NCBI RefSeq assembly: GCF_001729485.1
Contig: NZ_CP017157.1
Span: 6,014,001-6,078,000, forward strand
Direction: 5' to 3'
Source: Streptomyces lydicus
GTDB lineage: Bacteria; Actinomycetota; Actinomycetes; Streptomycetales; Streptomycetaceae
DNA length: 64,000 nt
In this document: piece by piece, positions 8,339 through 16,854 of the stretch
Layout of the letters: the number at the start of each line of letters is the position of its first letter
Numbering within the stretch: the first letter of the stretch is position 1
Translations under genes and position numbers: made by a program
The notes under the pieces: model-generated
Database searches by the model: none
Seen by the model: only the letters and a program-made list of their open reading frames with translations
Told to the model about the DNA's origin: nothing

Positions 8339-10300
8339 TCAGTCGCGGGCGACCTCGGCCGGCTCCGCCGCGCCCTTGGCGCCGGCGGCCCCGGAGGCGT
8401 CCGCGGAGTCGTCGTACCTGCCGTCGATCTTGGCGACCAGGCCGGTCACCTGTCGGGCGATGTCCGGGGCGGTCAGTCCGATCTCCGCCATGACCTCCGC
8501 GCGCGAGGCGTGGTCGAGGAACCGCTCGGGGATGCCGAAGTCACGCAGCGGCAGATCCACGCCGGCGTCCCGCAGGGACTGCGCGACGGCCGAACCGACG
8601 CCGCCCGCACGGGAGTTGTCCTCGACGGTGATCACCACGCGGTGCCGGGCGGCCAGGCCCGGCAGCGCCTCGTCGACCGGCTTGACCCAGCGCGGGTCCA
8701 CGACGGTCGTCGAGATGCCCTGCTTGTCGAGGAGGTCGGCGATCTCCAGGCACATCGGGGCGAGCGCGCCGACGGAGACCAGCAGCACGTCCGGCCGCTT
8801 GACGCTCTCCGCGGGCTCGCGCAGCACGTCCATGCCGCCGACCCGGCGCACCGCCTCGACGGCCGGCCCGACCTTGCCCTTGGAGTAGCGGACGACGGTC
8901 GGCGCGTCCTTGACGTCGACGGCCTCGCGCAGCTGGGCGCGCACCTGGTCGGCGTCGCGCGGTGCGGCGATCCGCAGCCCCGGGACGACCTGCAGGAGCG
9001 ACATGTCCCACATGCCGTTGTGCGAGGCGCCGTCGTCACCGGTCACGCCGGCCCGGTCCAGGACGAAGGTGACCCCGCACTTGTGCAGCGCGACGTCCAT
9101 CAGGACCTGGTCGAAGGCGCGGTTGAGGAAGGTGGCGTAGACCGCGAAGACCGGGTGCAGACCGCCTGTGGCCAGGCCCGCGGCGGAGGTCGCGGCGTGC
9201 TGCTCGGCGATGCCGACGTCGTAGACCCGGTCCGGGAACGCCTTGGCGAACTTGCCCAGGCCCACCGGCTGCAGCATCGCGGCGGTGATCGCCACGATGT
9301 CCTCGCGCTCCTGGCCCAGCTTGACCATCTCGTCGCCGAAGACGGAGGTCCAGCTCGCGCCGCCGGCGGACACCGGCAGCCCGGTGTCCGGGTGGATGAC
9401 CCCGATGCCGTGGAAGCGGTCCGCCTCGTCCTGCTCGGCCGGCTTGTAGCCGCGGCCCTTCTCGGTGAGGCAGTGCACGATGACCGGGCCGCCGAAGCGC
9501 TTGGCGCGCTGGAGCGCGGACTCCAGGGCCACCAGGTCGTGGCCGTCGATCGGGCCGACGTACTTCAGGCCCAGGTCCTCGAACATGCCCTGCGGGGCGA
9601 TGAAGTCCTTGAGGCCCTTCTTGGCGCCGTGCAGCGTCTCGTAGAGGGGTTTGCCGACGACCGGGGTGCGCTCCAGGATGTCCTTGCCGCGGGCGAGGAA
9701 GCGCTCGTAGCCGTCGGTGGTGCGCAGGGTGGCGAGGTGGTTGGCCAGGCCGCCGATGGTCGGCGCGTAGGAGCGCTCGTTGTCGTTGACGACGATGACG
9801 AGCGGACGGTCCTTGGCGACCGCGATGTTGTTCAGCGCCTCCCAGGCCATTCCGCCGGTCAGCGCGCCGTCACCGATGACGGCGACGACATGGTCGTCCT
9901 TGCCGCGCACCTGGTTCGCCTTCGCCAGGCCGTCGGCCCAGCCCAGCACCGTCGAGGCATGGCTGTTCTCGATGACGTCGTGCGCCGACTCCGCCCGCGA
10001 GGGGTAACCCGACAGCCCGCCCTTGGCCCGCAGCCTGGAGAAGTCCTGACGGCCGGTGAGCAGCTTGTGCACGTACGACTGGTGGCCGGTGTCGAAGAGG
10101 ACCCGGTCGTGGGGCGAGTCGAAGACGCGGTGCAGGGCGATGGTCAGCTCGACCACGCCCAGGTTCGGCCCGAGGTGTCCGCCGGTCTTCGAGACCGCGT
10201 CGACAAGGAAGGTACGGATCTCCCCCGCCAGCTGCTCGAGCTGCTCCGGGCCCAGACGGTCCAGATCGCGCGGTCCCCTGATACGGGAAAGCAACGCCAC
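8339..10300 (-). CDS. dxs: 1-deoxy-D-xylulose-5-phosphate synthase
   Basis: The thiamine-diphosphate enzyme that condenses pyruvate and glyceraldehyde 3-phosphate, the entry step of the MEP isoprenoid pathway. Visible features are [20 protein letters not shown] with H42, [10 protein letters not shown] (70-79), and the ThDP/Mg motif starting GDG at 143 ([16 protein letters not shown]). The transketolase-like middle domain contains [19 protein letters not shown] and [15 protein letters not shown], and a C-terminal transketolase domain follows. 653 residues is normal length. It starts at a GTG preceded by AAGGAGG. The C terminus has a short Ala/Gly-rich tail. Streptomycetes commonly have two dxs copies, so this may be a paralogue. 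Confidence 0.96.
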   Translation of the reverse strand: MALLSRIRGPRDLDRLGPEQLEQLAGEIRTFLVDAVSKTGGHLGPNLGVVELTIALHRVFDSPHDRVLFDTGHQSYVHKLLTGRQDFSRLRAKGGLSGYPSRAESAHDVIENSHASTVLGWADGLAKANQVRGKDDHVVAVIGDGALTGGMAWEALNNIAVAKDRPLVIVVNDNERSYAPTIGGLANHLATLRTTDGYERFLARGKDILERTPVVGKPLYETLHGAKKGLKDFIAPQGMFEDLGLKYVGPIDGHDLVALESALQRAKRFGGPVIVHCLTEKGRGYKPAEQDEADRFHGIGVIHPDTGLPVSAGGASWTSVFGDEMVKLGQEREDIVAITAAMLQPVGLGKFAKAFPDRVYDVGIAEQHAATSAAGLATGGLHPVFAVYATFLNRAFDQVLMDVALHKCGVTFVLDRAGVTGDDGASHNGMWDMSLLQVVPGLRIAAPRDADQVRAQLREAVDVKDAPTVVRYSKGKVGPAVEAVRRVGGMDVLREPAESVKRPDVLLVSVGALAPMCLEIADLLDKQGISTTVVDPRWVKPVDEALPGLAARHRVVITVEDNSRAGGVGSAVAQSLRDAGVDLPLRDFGIPERFLDHASRAEVMAEIGLTAPDIARQVTGLVAKIDGRYDDSADASGAAGAKGAAEPAEVARD

Positions 10301-10561
10301 CCCTGCCTCCTTGCTGCTGTTCGTCGAGCTTGCTGCTGTGATCGAGCCTGCCGATCAGATGAGTCTAATGTTGCGTCCGCTGCGGCGACGCCCGGGCCTT
10401 GCGATGTATGTCACTCGGGTGACAGCGGCTTTCGGCCGCCCGACACACGGACGGCCCCCACCGGATCGAGCCGGTGGGGGCCGGTGCCGTCGGACGGGCT
10501 ACGGGCGCGGGTCAGGCGCGCCGCGTGGCACCGCCGCGGCCGGACGGCGTCCTGCGGTCGG
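10301..10561. other. dxs upstream region
   Basis: Part of a 572-base stretch without a convincing gene between dxs and xylH. It holds the dxs promoter and leader, where a GCTTGCTGCTG-type element is repeated close to the start (10308-10345), and the 12-bp terminator at 10453-10482. The rest of the stretch is the tandem repeat array. Confidence 0.5.
10453..10482 (-). terminator. Terminator downstream of xylFGH
   Basis: GGCCCCCACCGG and CCGGTGGGGGCC form a perfect 12-bp stem with an ATCGAG loop. It lies beyond the tandem repeats, so the repeats would be inside the xylFGH transcript. Confidence 0.8.
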
Positions 10562-10876
10562 GTGCGCCGGAGGCGCTGCCGCAGTCGGACGACAACCTGC
10601 TGTCACGTGCGCCGAAGGCGCTGCCGCAGTCGGACGACAACCTGCTGTCAGGTGCGCCGAAGGCGCTGCCGCAGTCGGACGACAACCTGCTGTCACGTGC
10701 GCCGAAGGCGCTGCCGCAGTCGGACGACAACCTGCTGTCACGTGCGCCGGAGGCGCTGCCGCAGTCGGACGACAACCTGCTGTCACGTGCGCCGAAGGCG
10801 CTGCCGCAGGCGAAAGACAACCTGCTGTCACGTGCGCCGAAGGCGCTGCCGCAGGCGAAAGACAGCCTGCTGTCAC
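10562..10876. repeat. Seven tandem copies of a 45-bp unit
   Basis: Seven head-to-tail 45-bp units start at 10562, 10607, 10652, 10697, 10742, 10787 and 10832, and an eighth begins at 10877 and degenerates. The unit begins GTGCGCCGAAGGCGCTGCCG. The two copies nearest xylH differ together (CAGGCGAAAGACA in place of CAGTCGGACGACA). The length is a multiple of three, so no frame is broken. On the minus strand each copy can form a GCGCC-TTC-GGCGC hairpin. The xylH stop codon lies at the edge of the array, and a GTG overlapping it opens a 125-codon repeat ORF to 10499. That ORF has poor third-position GC, so it is probably not a gene. Confidence 0.95.
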
Positions 10877-12198
10877 GTGCGCCCAGCGGTCTTCTGGGTG
10901 CGCCGCGACACCGAGTCGATCACGACGGCGGCGAGCAGCACCGCGCCCGTGATCATGTACTGGATCTCGCTGGCCATGCCGAGCAGGTTGAGGCCCTGCT
11001 GGATGGACTGGATGACCAGCATGCCCAGCAGCGCGGACCAGATCTTGCCGCGGCCGCCGAAGAGGCTGGTACCGCCGATGACGGCCGCCGCGATGACGTT
11101 CATCAGGGTGTTGCCGGAACCGAGGTTCTTGGTGGCGCCACCGGAGAGGCTGGCGATGAACAGTCCGCCGAAGGCGGCGAGCATGCCGGAGATCGCGAAC
11201 ACGCTGATCCGGATCTTGTTCACGTTGATGCCGGCCCGGCGGGCCGCCTCGGCGTTGCCGCCGACCGCGAAGATCTGCCGGCCGTAGGCGGTACGGCGGA
11301 CCACGAAATCGGCGATGACCAGCACCGCGAGGAACAGGACCAGCGCCAGCGGCAGGCCGCGGGCACCTTCCGGCTCGTTCAGGACGTAGGCGACCGCGAA
11401 GGAGAGCACCGCGACCACACCGGTGCGCAGCAGGATCTCGCTGAGCGGCCGGGAGGGCAGCGCGGCGGTCTTGCGGCGCTTGCTGTCGAGCAGCTGGGAG
11501 GCGGCGTACGCGAGCACCGCGACCAGCGCGAGACCGTAGCCCGCGGCCTTGTCCTCGAAGTAGTAGCCGGTGAGGCTCTCCACCACGCTGCCGCTCGGCG
11601 TGTTGATGGAGCCCTCGTTGCCCATCATCCAGATCTGCAGACCGCTCCAGCCGAGGAAACCGGCCAGGGTGACGACGAAGGCCGGCACGCCGATCTTGGC
11701 GAAAAAGAATCCGTGCAGGGTGCCGATGATCACACCCGCCACGACGGCGAGCAGGACCGCGAGCCAGTCGTTGACGCCGTGTGTGACGCTGAGCACGGCC
11801 CAGACGGCCGCGCCGACCCCCGCGACGGAACCGACGGACAGGTCGATCTCGCCGAGCAGCAGCACGAACACGATGCCGACGGCCATGATGCCGAGGCCCG
11901 AGGTGTAGACACCGATGTTCGCGAGGCTGTCCGCGGACAGGAAGCTGCTGTTCTTCACCTGGAAGACGATCGCGATGACGATCAGGCCGATGACGACCGG
12001 CAGCGAGCCGAGCTCACCGCCGCGCACCCGGCGCTTGAAGTCGTTGAGGTAGCCGGCGAAGCCCTGCTCCCGGACGAGCAGCCGGGGGTCGACGGCGGCC
12101 GGCTGGGTGGCGTCGGCAGCGGGCTGAGGGGCCTCCGCGACGGGCTCGCCGGCCGCCGCGGTCTCCTCGTCGGCGGGCTGCTTGGTGAGGTCACTCAC
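10873..12198 (-). CDS. xylH: Xylose/sugar ABC transporter permease
   Basis: About 441 residues from the GTG at 12198, which overlaps the xylG stop as GTGA. After a roughly 45-residue Ala/Pro/Glu-rich cytoplasmic N terminus, a hydrophobic region of about ten segments carries the BPD_transp_2 signature of monosaccharide permeases: LLLGEIDLSVGSVAGVGAAV, KIGVPAFVVTLAGFLGWSGL and GNAEAARRAGINVNKIRISV. It forms the membrane channel for the sugar bound by XylF and powered by XylG. The longer ORF start upstream reads through xylG in another frame and was rejected. The last codons run into the 45-bp repeat array. Confidence 0.92.
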   Translation of the reverse strand: MSDLTKQPADEETAAAGEPVAEAPQPAADATQPAAVDPRLLVREQGFAGYLNDFKRRVRGGELGSLPVVIGLIVIAIVFQVKNSSFLSADSLANIGVYTSGLGIMAVGIVFVLLLGEIDLSVGSVAGVGAAVWAVLSVTHGVNDWLAVLLAVVAGVIIGTLHGFFFAKIGVPAFVVTLAGFLGWSGLQIWMMGNEGSINTPSGSVVESLTGYYFEDKAAGYGLALVAVLAYAASQLLDSKRRKTAALPSRPLSEILLRTGVVAVLSFAVAYVLNEPEGARGLPLALVLFLAVLVIADFVVRRTAYGRQIFAVGGNAEAARRAGINVNKIRISVFAISGMLAAFGGLFIASLSGGATKNLGSGNTLMNVIAAAVIGGTSLFGGRGKIWSALLGMLVIQSIQQGLNLLGMASEIQYMITGAVLLAAVVIDSVSRRTQKTAGRT

Positions 12199-12986
12199 GC
12201 GCCGACCTCCTTCTTCACCTGGTCCGTGCGCGCCTTGCGGCGGGTCACGGCGTTGTCCGAGGCGCCGGTGATGGCGGCGATGATCTCTTCGTGGGAGGTG
12301 CCCTCGACGTCGAAGACACCGTTGTTGCGGCCCAGCCGCAGCACCGCGACCCGGTCCGCGACGGCCTGCACATCGGCCATGTTGTGGCTGATGAGGATGA
12401 CGCCCAGACCGCGCTCCCGCAGCCGCTCGACCAGGTCGAGGACCTGCGCGGTCTGCTCGACACCGAGGGCGGCGGTGGGCTCGTCGAGGATGACGACCTT
12501 CGGGTCGCCGATCAGCGCACGGGCGATGGCCACGACCTGGCGCTGGCCTCCGGAGAGCGCGGCGACCGGGATGCGCACGCTGGGGATGCGGATGGACAGC
12601 GTGTCCAGCAGCTCCTTGGCGCGCTTCTCCATGGCGATCTCGTCGAGGACACCGGCGGTGCGGGTCTCGTTGCCGAGGAAGAGGTTGGCGACGACATCGA
12701 GGTTGTCGCACAGCGCGAGGTCCTGGTAGACGGTGGCGACGCCGAGTTCCTGGGCGTCGTGCGGCTTGTTGATGTGGACCGCCTCGCCCTCCCATTCGAG
12801 GGTGCCGTCGTCGACCGGGTGGACGCCCGAGATGGTCTTGACCAGGGTGGACTTGCCGGCGCCGTTGTCGCCCACGAGGGCGACCACCTCACCGGGGTGG
12901 ATCTCCAGGGTGACGTCCGTGAGTGCTTGGACGGCGCCGAACCGCTTGGAGACTCCGCGCAACGCCAGCACAGGCGTAGCGGACAC
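12195..12986 (-). CDS. xylG: Sugar ABC transporter ATP-binding protein
   Basis: A 263-residue ATPase with Walker A GDNGAGKST, signature LSGGQRQ, Walker B VVILDEPTAALG and switch histidine LISHNMAD. The GTG at 12986 is preferred because AAGGAG lies nine bases upstream; more distal starts would overlap that site. It has a single nucleotide-binding domain, unlike the two-domain RbsA/XylG of E. coli, so it must work as a homodimer. It hydrolyses ATP at the cytoplasmic face of XylH. GTGA overlap with xylH; a gap with a hairpin separates it from xylF. Confidence 0.93.
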   Translation of the reverse strand: MSATPVLALRGVSKRFGAVQALTDVTLEIHPGEVVALVGDNGAGKSTLVKTISGVHPVDDGTLEWEGEAVHINKPHDAQELGVATVYQDLALCDNLDVVANLFLGNETRTAGVLDEIAMEKRAKELLDTLSIRIPSVRIPVAALSGGQRQVVAIARALIGDPKVVILDEPTAALGVEQTAQVLDLVERLRERGLGVILISHNMADVQAVADRVAVLRLGRNNGVFDVEGTSHEEIIAAITGASDNAVTRRKARTDQVKKEVGA

Positions 12987-13069
12987 GTGAATCATCTCCT
13001 TCGCCGCCGTCACAACGGCGGGGATGGTGGTGCGAAGAGCGGGGGCTCTGCGAAGTGGGGTGGCCGGAC

Positions 13070-13100
13070 GGCCCGCGCCCGGGACGGGGCGGCGCGGGCC
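13070..13100 (-). terminator. Intercistronic stem-loop between xylF and xylG
   Basis: GGCCCGCGC (13070-13078) pairs perfectly with GCGCGGGCC (13092-13100), in a very GC-rich 180-base gap. A partial terminator or mRNA-stabilising hairpin here would let the binding protein be made in excess over the ATPase and permease. Confidence 0.6.
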
Positions 13101-13166
13101 GCGGCCGGAAGGGGCCGGGGGGCCGGGGGGCCGGGGGCCGACGGCGGGGAGCCGGCGGCCGTGGCC

Positions 13167-14261
13167 TTACTTGATGCCGGCCGCCTCGCACGCCTTCTTG
13201 ACGTCGCCGGTGCAGATCTGGCTCGCCTTGTAGACCTTGTCCTTGATGATCGTGGAGGCGATGTTGTCCTTGGTCACGATCTGCGCGTCGTAGAGCTTCG
13301 CGGGGATGCCCTTGACCTCGCCGCTGAGGCTGTCGACCTTGGTGGACGTCAGGGAGTCGATCTTCCCGCCCTTGAGCAGCTTGACCGCGATCTCGGCGGT
13401 GGAGTCGGCCTGCGGCTTGATCTGCTTGTAGATCGTGAACGCCTGCTCGCCCTTGAGGATGCGCTGCAGGCCCGCCAGCTCGGCGTCCTGGCCGCCGACC
13501 GGGACCTTGACGCCCTTCTGCTTGAGGGCGGTGATGATGCCGCCGGCCATGCCGTCGTTGCCGGAGTAGACGCCCTGGAAGCCGTCCTTGCCGAGCGAGT
13601 CGAGGGCCGCGCCCATCTTCCGGTTGGCCTCGTCCGACGACCAGTCCGGGATGTCCTGCTCGTACGCGATCTTCTTGACCTGCTTGTCGAGGACGCTGTG
13701 GGCGCCCTTCTTGAAGAACGGCATGTTCGGGTCGGTCGGCGAACCGTTGATCATGACGACATTGCTGTCCTTGGCCTTGTCGCCGAGCGCCTTGACCAGC
13801 GCCTGGCCCTGCAGGCGGCCGATCTTCTCGTTGTCGTAGGAGACATAGGCCGAAATATTGCCCTCTGCCAGCCGGTCGTAGGCGATGACCTTGACGCCCT
13901 TCTTGGCGGCCTGGTTCACCCACGACTTGGTGGCCTTGAAGTCGACCGCGTCCAGAATGATCACCTTCACGCCCTGGGTGATCAGCGCGTCGAACTGCTT
14001 CTTCTGGGTCTCGGTCTCCTGCGCCGCGTTGTTGTACTTGACCGTGCAGTCGCTGCACAGCTGCTTGATCTTCGCCTCCATCAGCGGACGGTCGAAGGTC
14101 TCGTAACGCGTGGTCTTGTTCTCCGGCAGGAGCAGGCCGATGGTCTTGTTGTCGCCACCGCCGCCCTTCGCTCCGTCGCCGGCCTTGCCGCAGGCGGCGA
14201 CGGAGAGCGCCATCGAGACGGCGGCGGTGCCTATGACGACGCGACGCGTCCAAACGTTCAT
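13167..14261 (-). CDS. xylF: Sugar ABC transporter substrate-binding lipoprotein
   Basis: A 364-residue type I periplasmic-binding protein (ribose/xylose-binding, Peripla_BP_4). The signal peptide ends in SVAAC with lipidated C24. Sugar-binding landmarks include the start of domain 1 (KTIGLLLPENKTTRYETFDR), VIILDAVDFKA, VIAYDRLAEGN, VVMINGSPTDPN and VYSGNDGMAGGIITALKQ. In S. coelicolor the equivalent gene is xylF, whose expression depends on xylose and Rok7B7. ATG start with GGGAGG upstream. First gene of the xylFGH operon, divergent in function but not in direction from the rok gene. Confidence 0.92.
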   Translation of the reverse strand: MNVWTRRVVIGTAAVSMALSVAACGKAGDGAKGGGGDNKTIGLLLPENKTTRYETFDRPLMEAKIKQLCSDCTVKYNNAAQETETQKKQFDALITQGVKVIILDAVDFKATKSWVNQAAKKGVKVIAYDRLAEGNISAYVSYDNEKIGRLQGQALVKALGDKAKDSNVVMINGSPTDPNMPFFKKGAHSVLDKQVKKIAYEQDIPDWSSDEANRKMGAALDSLGKDGFQGVYSGNDGMAGGIITALKQKGVKVPVGGQDAELAGLQRILKGEQAFTIYKQIKPQADSTAEIAVKLLKGGKIDSLTSTKVDSLSGEVKGIPAKLYDAQIVTKDNIASTIIKDKVYKASQICTGDVKKACEAAGIK

Positions 14262-14338
14262 TGGGGTTGCCTCCCTGACGAGGCCGCGTCGTTGCGGCCG
14301 AGGTGGCTGGAAGTCAACTCGGCCGCCAGCCGACCGTC

Positions 14339-14353
14339 AAGGAGTAAATCCTT
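14339..14353. promoter_or_regulatory. Candidate ROK operator upstream of xylF
   Basis: AAGGA-gtaaa-TCCTT, a perfect dyad with A/T-rich flanks in an otherwise GC-rich region, lies 78 bases before the xylF start. It is the best candidate site for the neighbouring ROK regulator. Inference from symmetry and location. Confidence 0.4.
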
Positions 14354-14401
14354 AACGAGATGACAACGGTGCCATGCGTTAGCTGCGTGAACGCAGAGCG
14401 C

Positions 14402-15601
14402 TCATGCCGGGGCGGGCGCGTCCACGCCCTGTACGCCGCTGAGCAGGGTCGAATCACCCATTTCGCTCAGCACGAGCGCCAGCGCGCCCAGCACCTCGGC
14501 CCGGCCGCCGAGCGTGCCGGTGACGATGCCCAACTGCCGTGCCGCGCTGGGGATCGCGTACCGCGACACCGACTCCCGGATCGGCGCGAGCACCAGCTCC
14601 CCGGCCTCGGCGAGGTCCCCGCCGAGCACCACTCGGCTGGGATTGAGCAGATTGCACAGATTCGCCACACCACTGCCGATATGGCGCCCTACGTCCGCGA
14701 TCACTCGCCGGCACCCCGGGTCCCCCTCACGGGCCAGCTGGACCACCCGCGCCATGGTCAGGTCCTGGCCGTGGCTCGGCTGCAGCAGCGGCAGGACGTA
14801 CCGGGCCGCGGTGAAGGTCTCCAGGCAGCCGCGGTTCCCGCAGCGGCACACAGGGCCGGACTCGTCCAGCGTGATGTGCCCGATCTCGCCCGCGGTGCCG
14901 CCCGGCCCGCGGTAGATCTGCCCGCTGATCACCAGGCCGGCGCCGACACCGCTGGCGACCTTGATGTACGCCAGGTCGGCGGCCCCGCGGCCGCCGCCCC
15001 ACACCAGCTCGCCGAGCGCGCCGAGGTTGGCGTCGTTGTCCACGTGGACCGGCACCCCGAGGCGCCCGGACAGCTCCTCGCCGGGGTTCGTCCCCGACCA
15101 GCCCGGCAGGATCGCGGTCGAGCCCAGCGTCCCGGACTCCACGTCGATGGGTCCCGGTACGCCCAGGCCGACGCCGATGACCTTGCCCGGGCCGATGCCG
15201 GTCGCCTCGATCAGCCGGTTGACCAGCACTTCCGCCCGGTCGAAGCCCTCGGCGGCGGAGGCGTCCACATCGATCGGCTCGGCCTCCTCGGCGAGCACCT
15301 GGTGGGCGAGGTTGCCGACCGCCACCCGCAGGTGGGAGTGGCCGAAATCGACGCCCACGACGATCCCCGCGTCACCGGAGAGCGACACGCTGCGCGCCCG
15401 CCGGCCGCCGGCCGAGGTCGGGGTGACCTCGACGGTCCCGCCGTCCTTCAGTTCACGAACGATGTTGGAGACGGTGGCCGCCGACAGCCCCGTGCTCCGG
15501 GCGATCTCCGCCTGTGTGAGTGAGCCCGCCATACGCACCGCGCGCACGACCCGCTCCAGATTGGCCCGGTGCAGCGAGGACTGCGAGCCCGGAGTCTCCA
15601 T
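14402..15601 (-). CDS. rok7B7: ROK-family transcriptional regulator
   Basis: About 399 residues. The N-terminal winged HTH (RANLERVVRAVRMAGSLTQA, TGLSAATVSNIVRELKDGG) is followed by a sugar-kinase-like fold: VVGVDFGHSHLRVAVGNLAHQ, VGLGVPGPIDVESGTLG, DNDANLGALGE, and the ROK zinc motif region GEIGHITLDESGPVCRCGNRGCLE with the CxCGxxGCxE cysteines. The ATG at 15601 follows a GGGAG element; a GTG 15 bases upstream is an alternative. Its S. coelicolor counterpart Rok7B7 controls xylFGH and carbon catabolite responses, and the position between xylFGH and ngcEFG is the same here. Confidence 0.92.
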   Translation of the reverse strand: METPGSQSSLHRANLERVVRAVRMAGSLTQAEIARSTGLSAATVSNIVRELKDGGTVEVTPTSAGGRRARSVSLSGDAGIVVGVDFGHSHLRVAVGNLAHQVLAEEAEPIDVDASAAEGFDRAEVLVNRLIEATGIGPGKVIGVGLGVPGPIDVESGTLGSTAILPGWSGTNPGEELSGRLGVPVHVDNDANLGALGELVWGGGRGAADLAYIKVASGVGAGLVISGQIYRGPGGTAGEIGHITLDESGPVCRCGNRGCLETFTAARYVLPLLQPSHGQDLTMARVVQLAREGDPGCRRVIADVGRHIGSGVANLCNLLNPSRVVLGGDLAEAGELVLAPIRESVSRYAIPSAARQLGIVTGTLGGRAEVLGALALVLSEMGDSTLLSGVQGVDAPAPA

Positions 15602-15912
15602 CGACTCATCCACTCCCGTCTGGGCCGGGGGTACCTCCCAGCAGCGGCTGGGGAGGTGCCACGACCGCCCACCGGCCGCACCCACGCCTTCGGGGGGCGG
15701 CCCTCGATTCAACATGTGAACTCTAAGCAGAACGCCAGCCGGGAAGTCTCGTCAAGGCGTTGAGCCCTCATGATCGGATCGGACCGGTGGGGAAGCCGGG
15801 GCGGGGCGGCTCCGTCAGCACGGAGCCGCCCCGGGGGACGCGCCGGAACGCGCCCGGAGGCAGGAGCCGGGCGGCGCGGAAGGACCCGCGCCGGGTGCCG
15901 GCGGTCCCGGCC
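15602..15912. other. Intergenic region upstream of rok7B7
   Basis: Holds the rok leader, with an imperfect inverted repeat (GTACCTCCCAG / CTGGGGAGGTGCC, 15631-15660), a possible promoter in the relatively AT-rich stretch 15712-15760, and the ngcEFG terminator at 15803-15832. No gene is visible. Confidence 0.5.
15803..15832 (-). terminator. Terminator of ngcEFG
   Basis: GGGGCGGCTCCG and CGGAGCCGCCCC form a perfect 12-bp stem with a TCAGCA loop, 81 bases after the ngcG stop and before the rok promoter. Confidence 0.8.
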
Positions 15913-16842
15913 CTACTTGATCGCGCCGGCCGTCAGTCCCGCCTGCACCTGCCGCTGGAAGATGAAGTACACGATCAGCACCGGCAGCATCGCGATCATC
16001 ATGCCGGCCATCAGCCCGCCCCAGTCACCCTCGTAGCCCTGCTGGAGCGCGATGTTGGCCAGGCCCTGGGTCAACACGTACTTGTCCTCGTCCTGGTTGA
16101 GGACCATCGGGAGCAGGTACTGATTCCACTGCCCCAGGAAGTTGAAGATGCCGACGCTGATCAGGCCGGGCTTGGCCATCGGCAGCATCACCTGGAAGAA
16201 CGTCCTGGCGTGCGAGGCACCGTCGATCATCGCCGCCTCCGCCACCGAGGTCGGCAGGGTGCGGAAGAAGGAGGTCATGAAGAAGACGGTGAACGGCAGC
16301 GAATAGGCGATGTAGACCGCGATCAGGCCCTGGTACGTGGCGAGCAGCGGAATGCCGGGGAAGTCCCGCATCACGAAGAACAGCGGGATGACCAGCATGA
16401 ACACCGGGAAGGACATACCGGCGACGAACAGGTAGTAGATGAAGCGGTTGCCGGGGAAGGTGAACCGCGCCAGGACGTAGCCCGCCATGGAGCCGAGCAC
16501 CATCGTGCCGGTGACCGAACCGCCCACCACGATCAGGGTGTTGAGGAACATCTTGCCGATGTTCGCCTTGTCCCAGGCATTGACCCAGTTCTCGAAGTGC
16601 AGCTTGTCCGGCAGCGACCAGGGCGTGGTGAGGATGTCGCCGCTGTTCTTGAACGAGCTCCACAGCACCCACAGCAGCGGCATGCCCACCATCAGCGCCC
16701 ACACGACCAGCATGCCGTGCGAGAACACGTTGAGTACGCCGCCCTCGGCGCGCCCGCGGGACGTCCCGGCGTTCTTCCGACCGGCGGAGGGCCGTCCGCC
16801 GGCCGCCGGCAGCTTCTCCACCGGGTTGGTTTGTGTCGTCAT
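15913..16842 (-). CDS. ngcG: ABC transporter permease, MalG type (NgcG-like)
   Basis: A 309-residue inner-membrane permease of the CUT1 sugar family with six hydrophobic segments. The EAA loop that docks the ATPase is EAAMIDGASHARTFFQVMLP. The N terminus is a basic, disordered 35-residue tail. GGGG-rich ribosome-binding sequence before the ATG; it follows ngcF by 12 bases. Together with NgcF it should form the channel for the sugar bound by NgcE. No ATPase is encoded in the operon, so as in other Streptomyces CUT1 systems a shared MsiK-type ATPase elsewhere is expected. Confidence 0.92.
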   Translation of the reverse strand: MTTQTNPVEKLPAAGGRPSAGRKNAGTSRGRAEGGVLNVFSHGMLVVWALMVGMPLLWVLWSSFKNSGDILTTPWSLPDKLHFENWVNAWDKANIGKMFLNTLIVVGGSVTGTMVLGSMAGYVLARFTFPGNRFIYYLFVAGMSFPVFMLVIPLFFVMRDFPGIPLLATYQGLIAVYIAYSLPFTVFFMTSFFRTLPTSVAEAAMIDGASHARTFFQVMLPMAKPGLISVGIFNFLGQWNQYLLPMVLNQDEDKYVLTQGLANIALQQGYEGDWGGLMAGMMIAMLPVLIVYFIFQRQVQAGLTAGAIK

Positions 16843-16854
16843 GCGCCCCTGCCC

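Noticed and set aside
10562..10876. CRISPR array
   Set aside because: Repeats are directly adjacent with no unique spacers, and no cas genes are nearby.
10499..10876. A 125-codon repeat protein translated from the GTG overlapping the xylH stop
   Set aside because: Third-position GC is near 50 percent, unlike the neighbouring genes, and no ribosome-binding site is visible; kept only as part of the repeat observation.
8510..11287. A 925-codon plus-strand open frame antisense to dxs and the repeat region
   Set aside because: An antisense shadow of dxs continuing through the 45-bp repeats; no domain signature.
15602..15715. Upstream ATG as the rok7B7 start
   Set aside because: The added segment is low complexity and crosses an inverted repeat; homologues begin near METPGSQSSLHRANLERVV.
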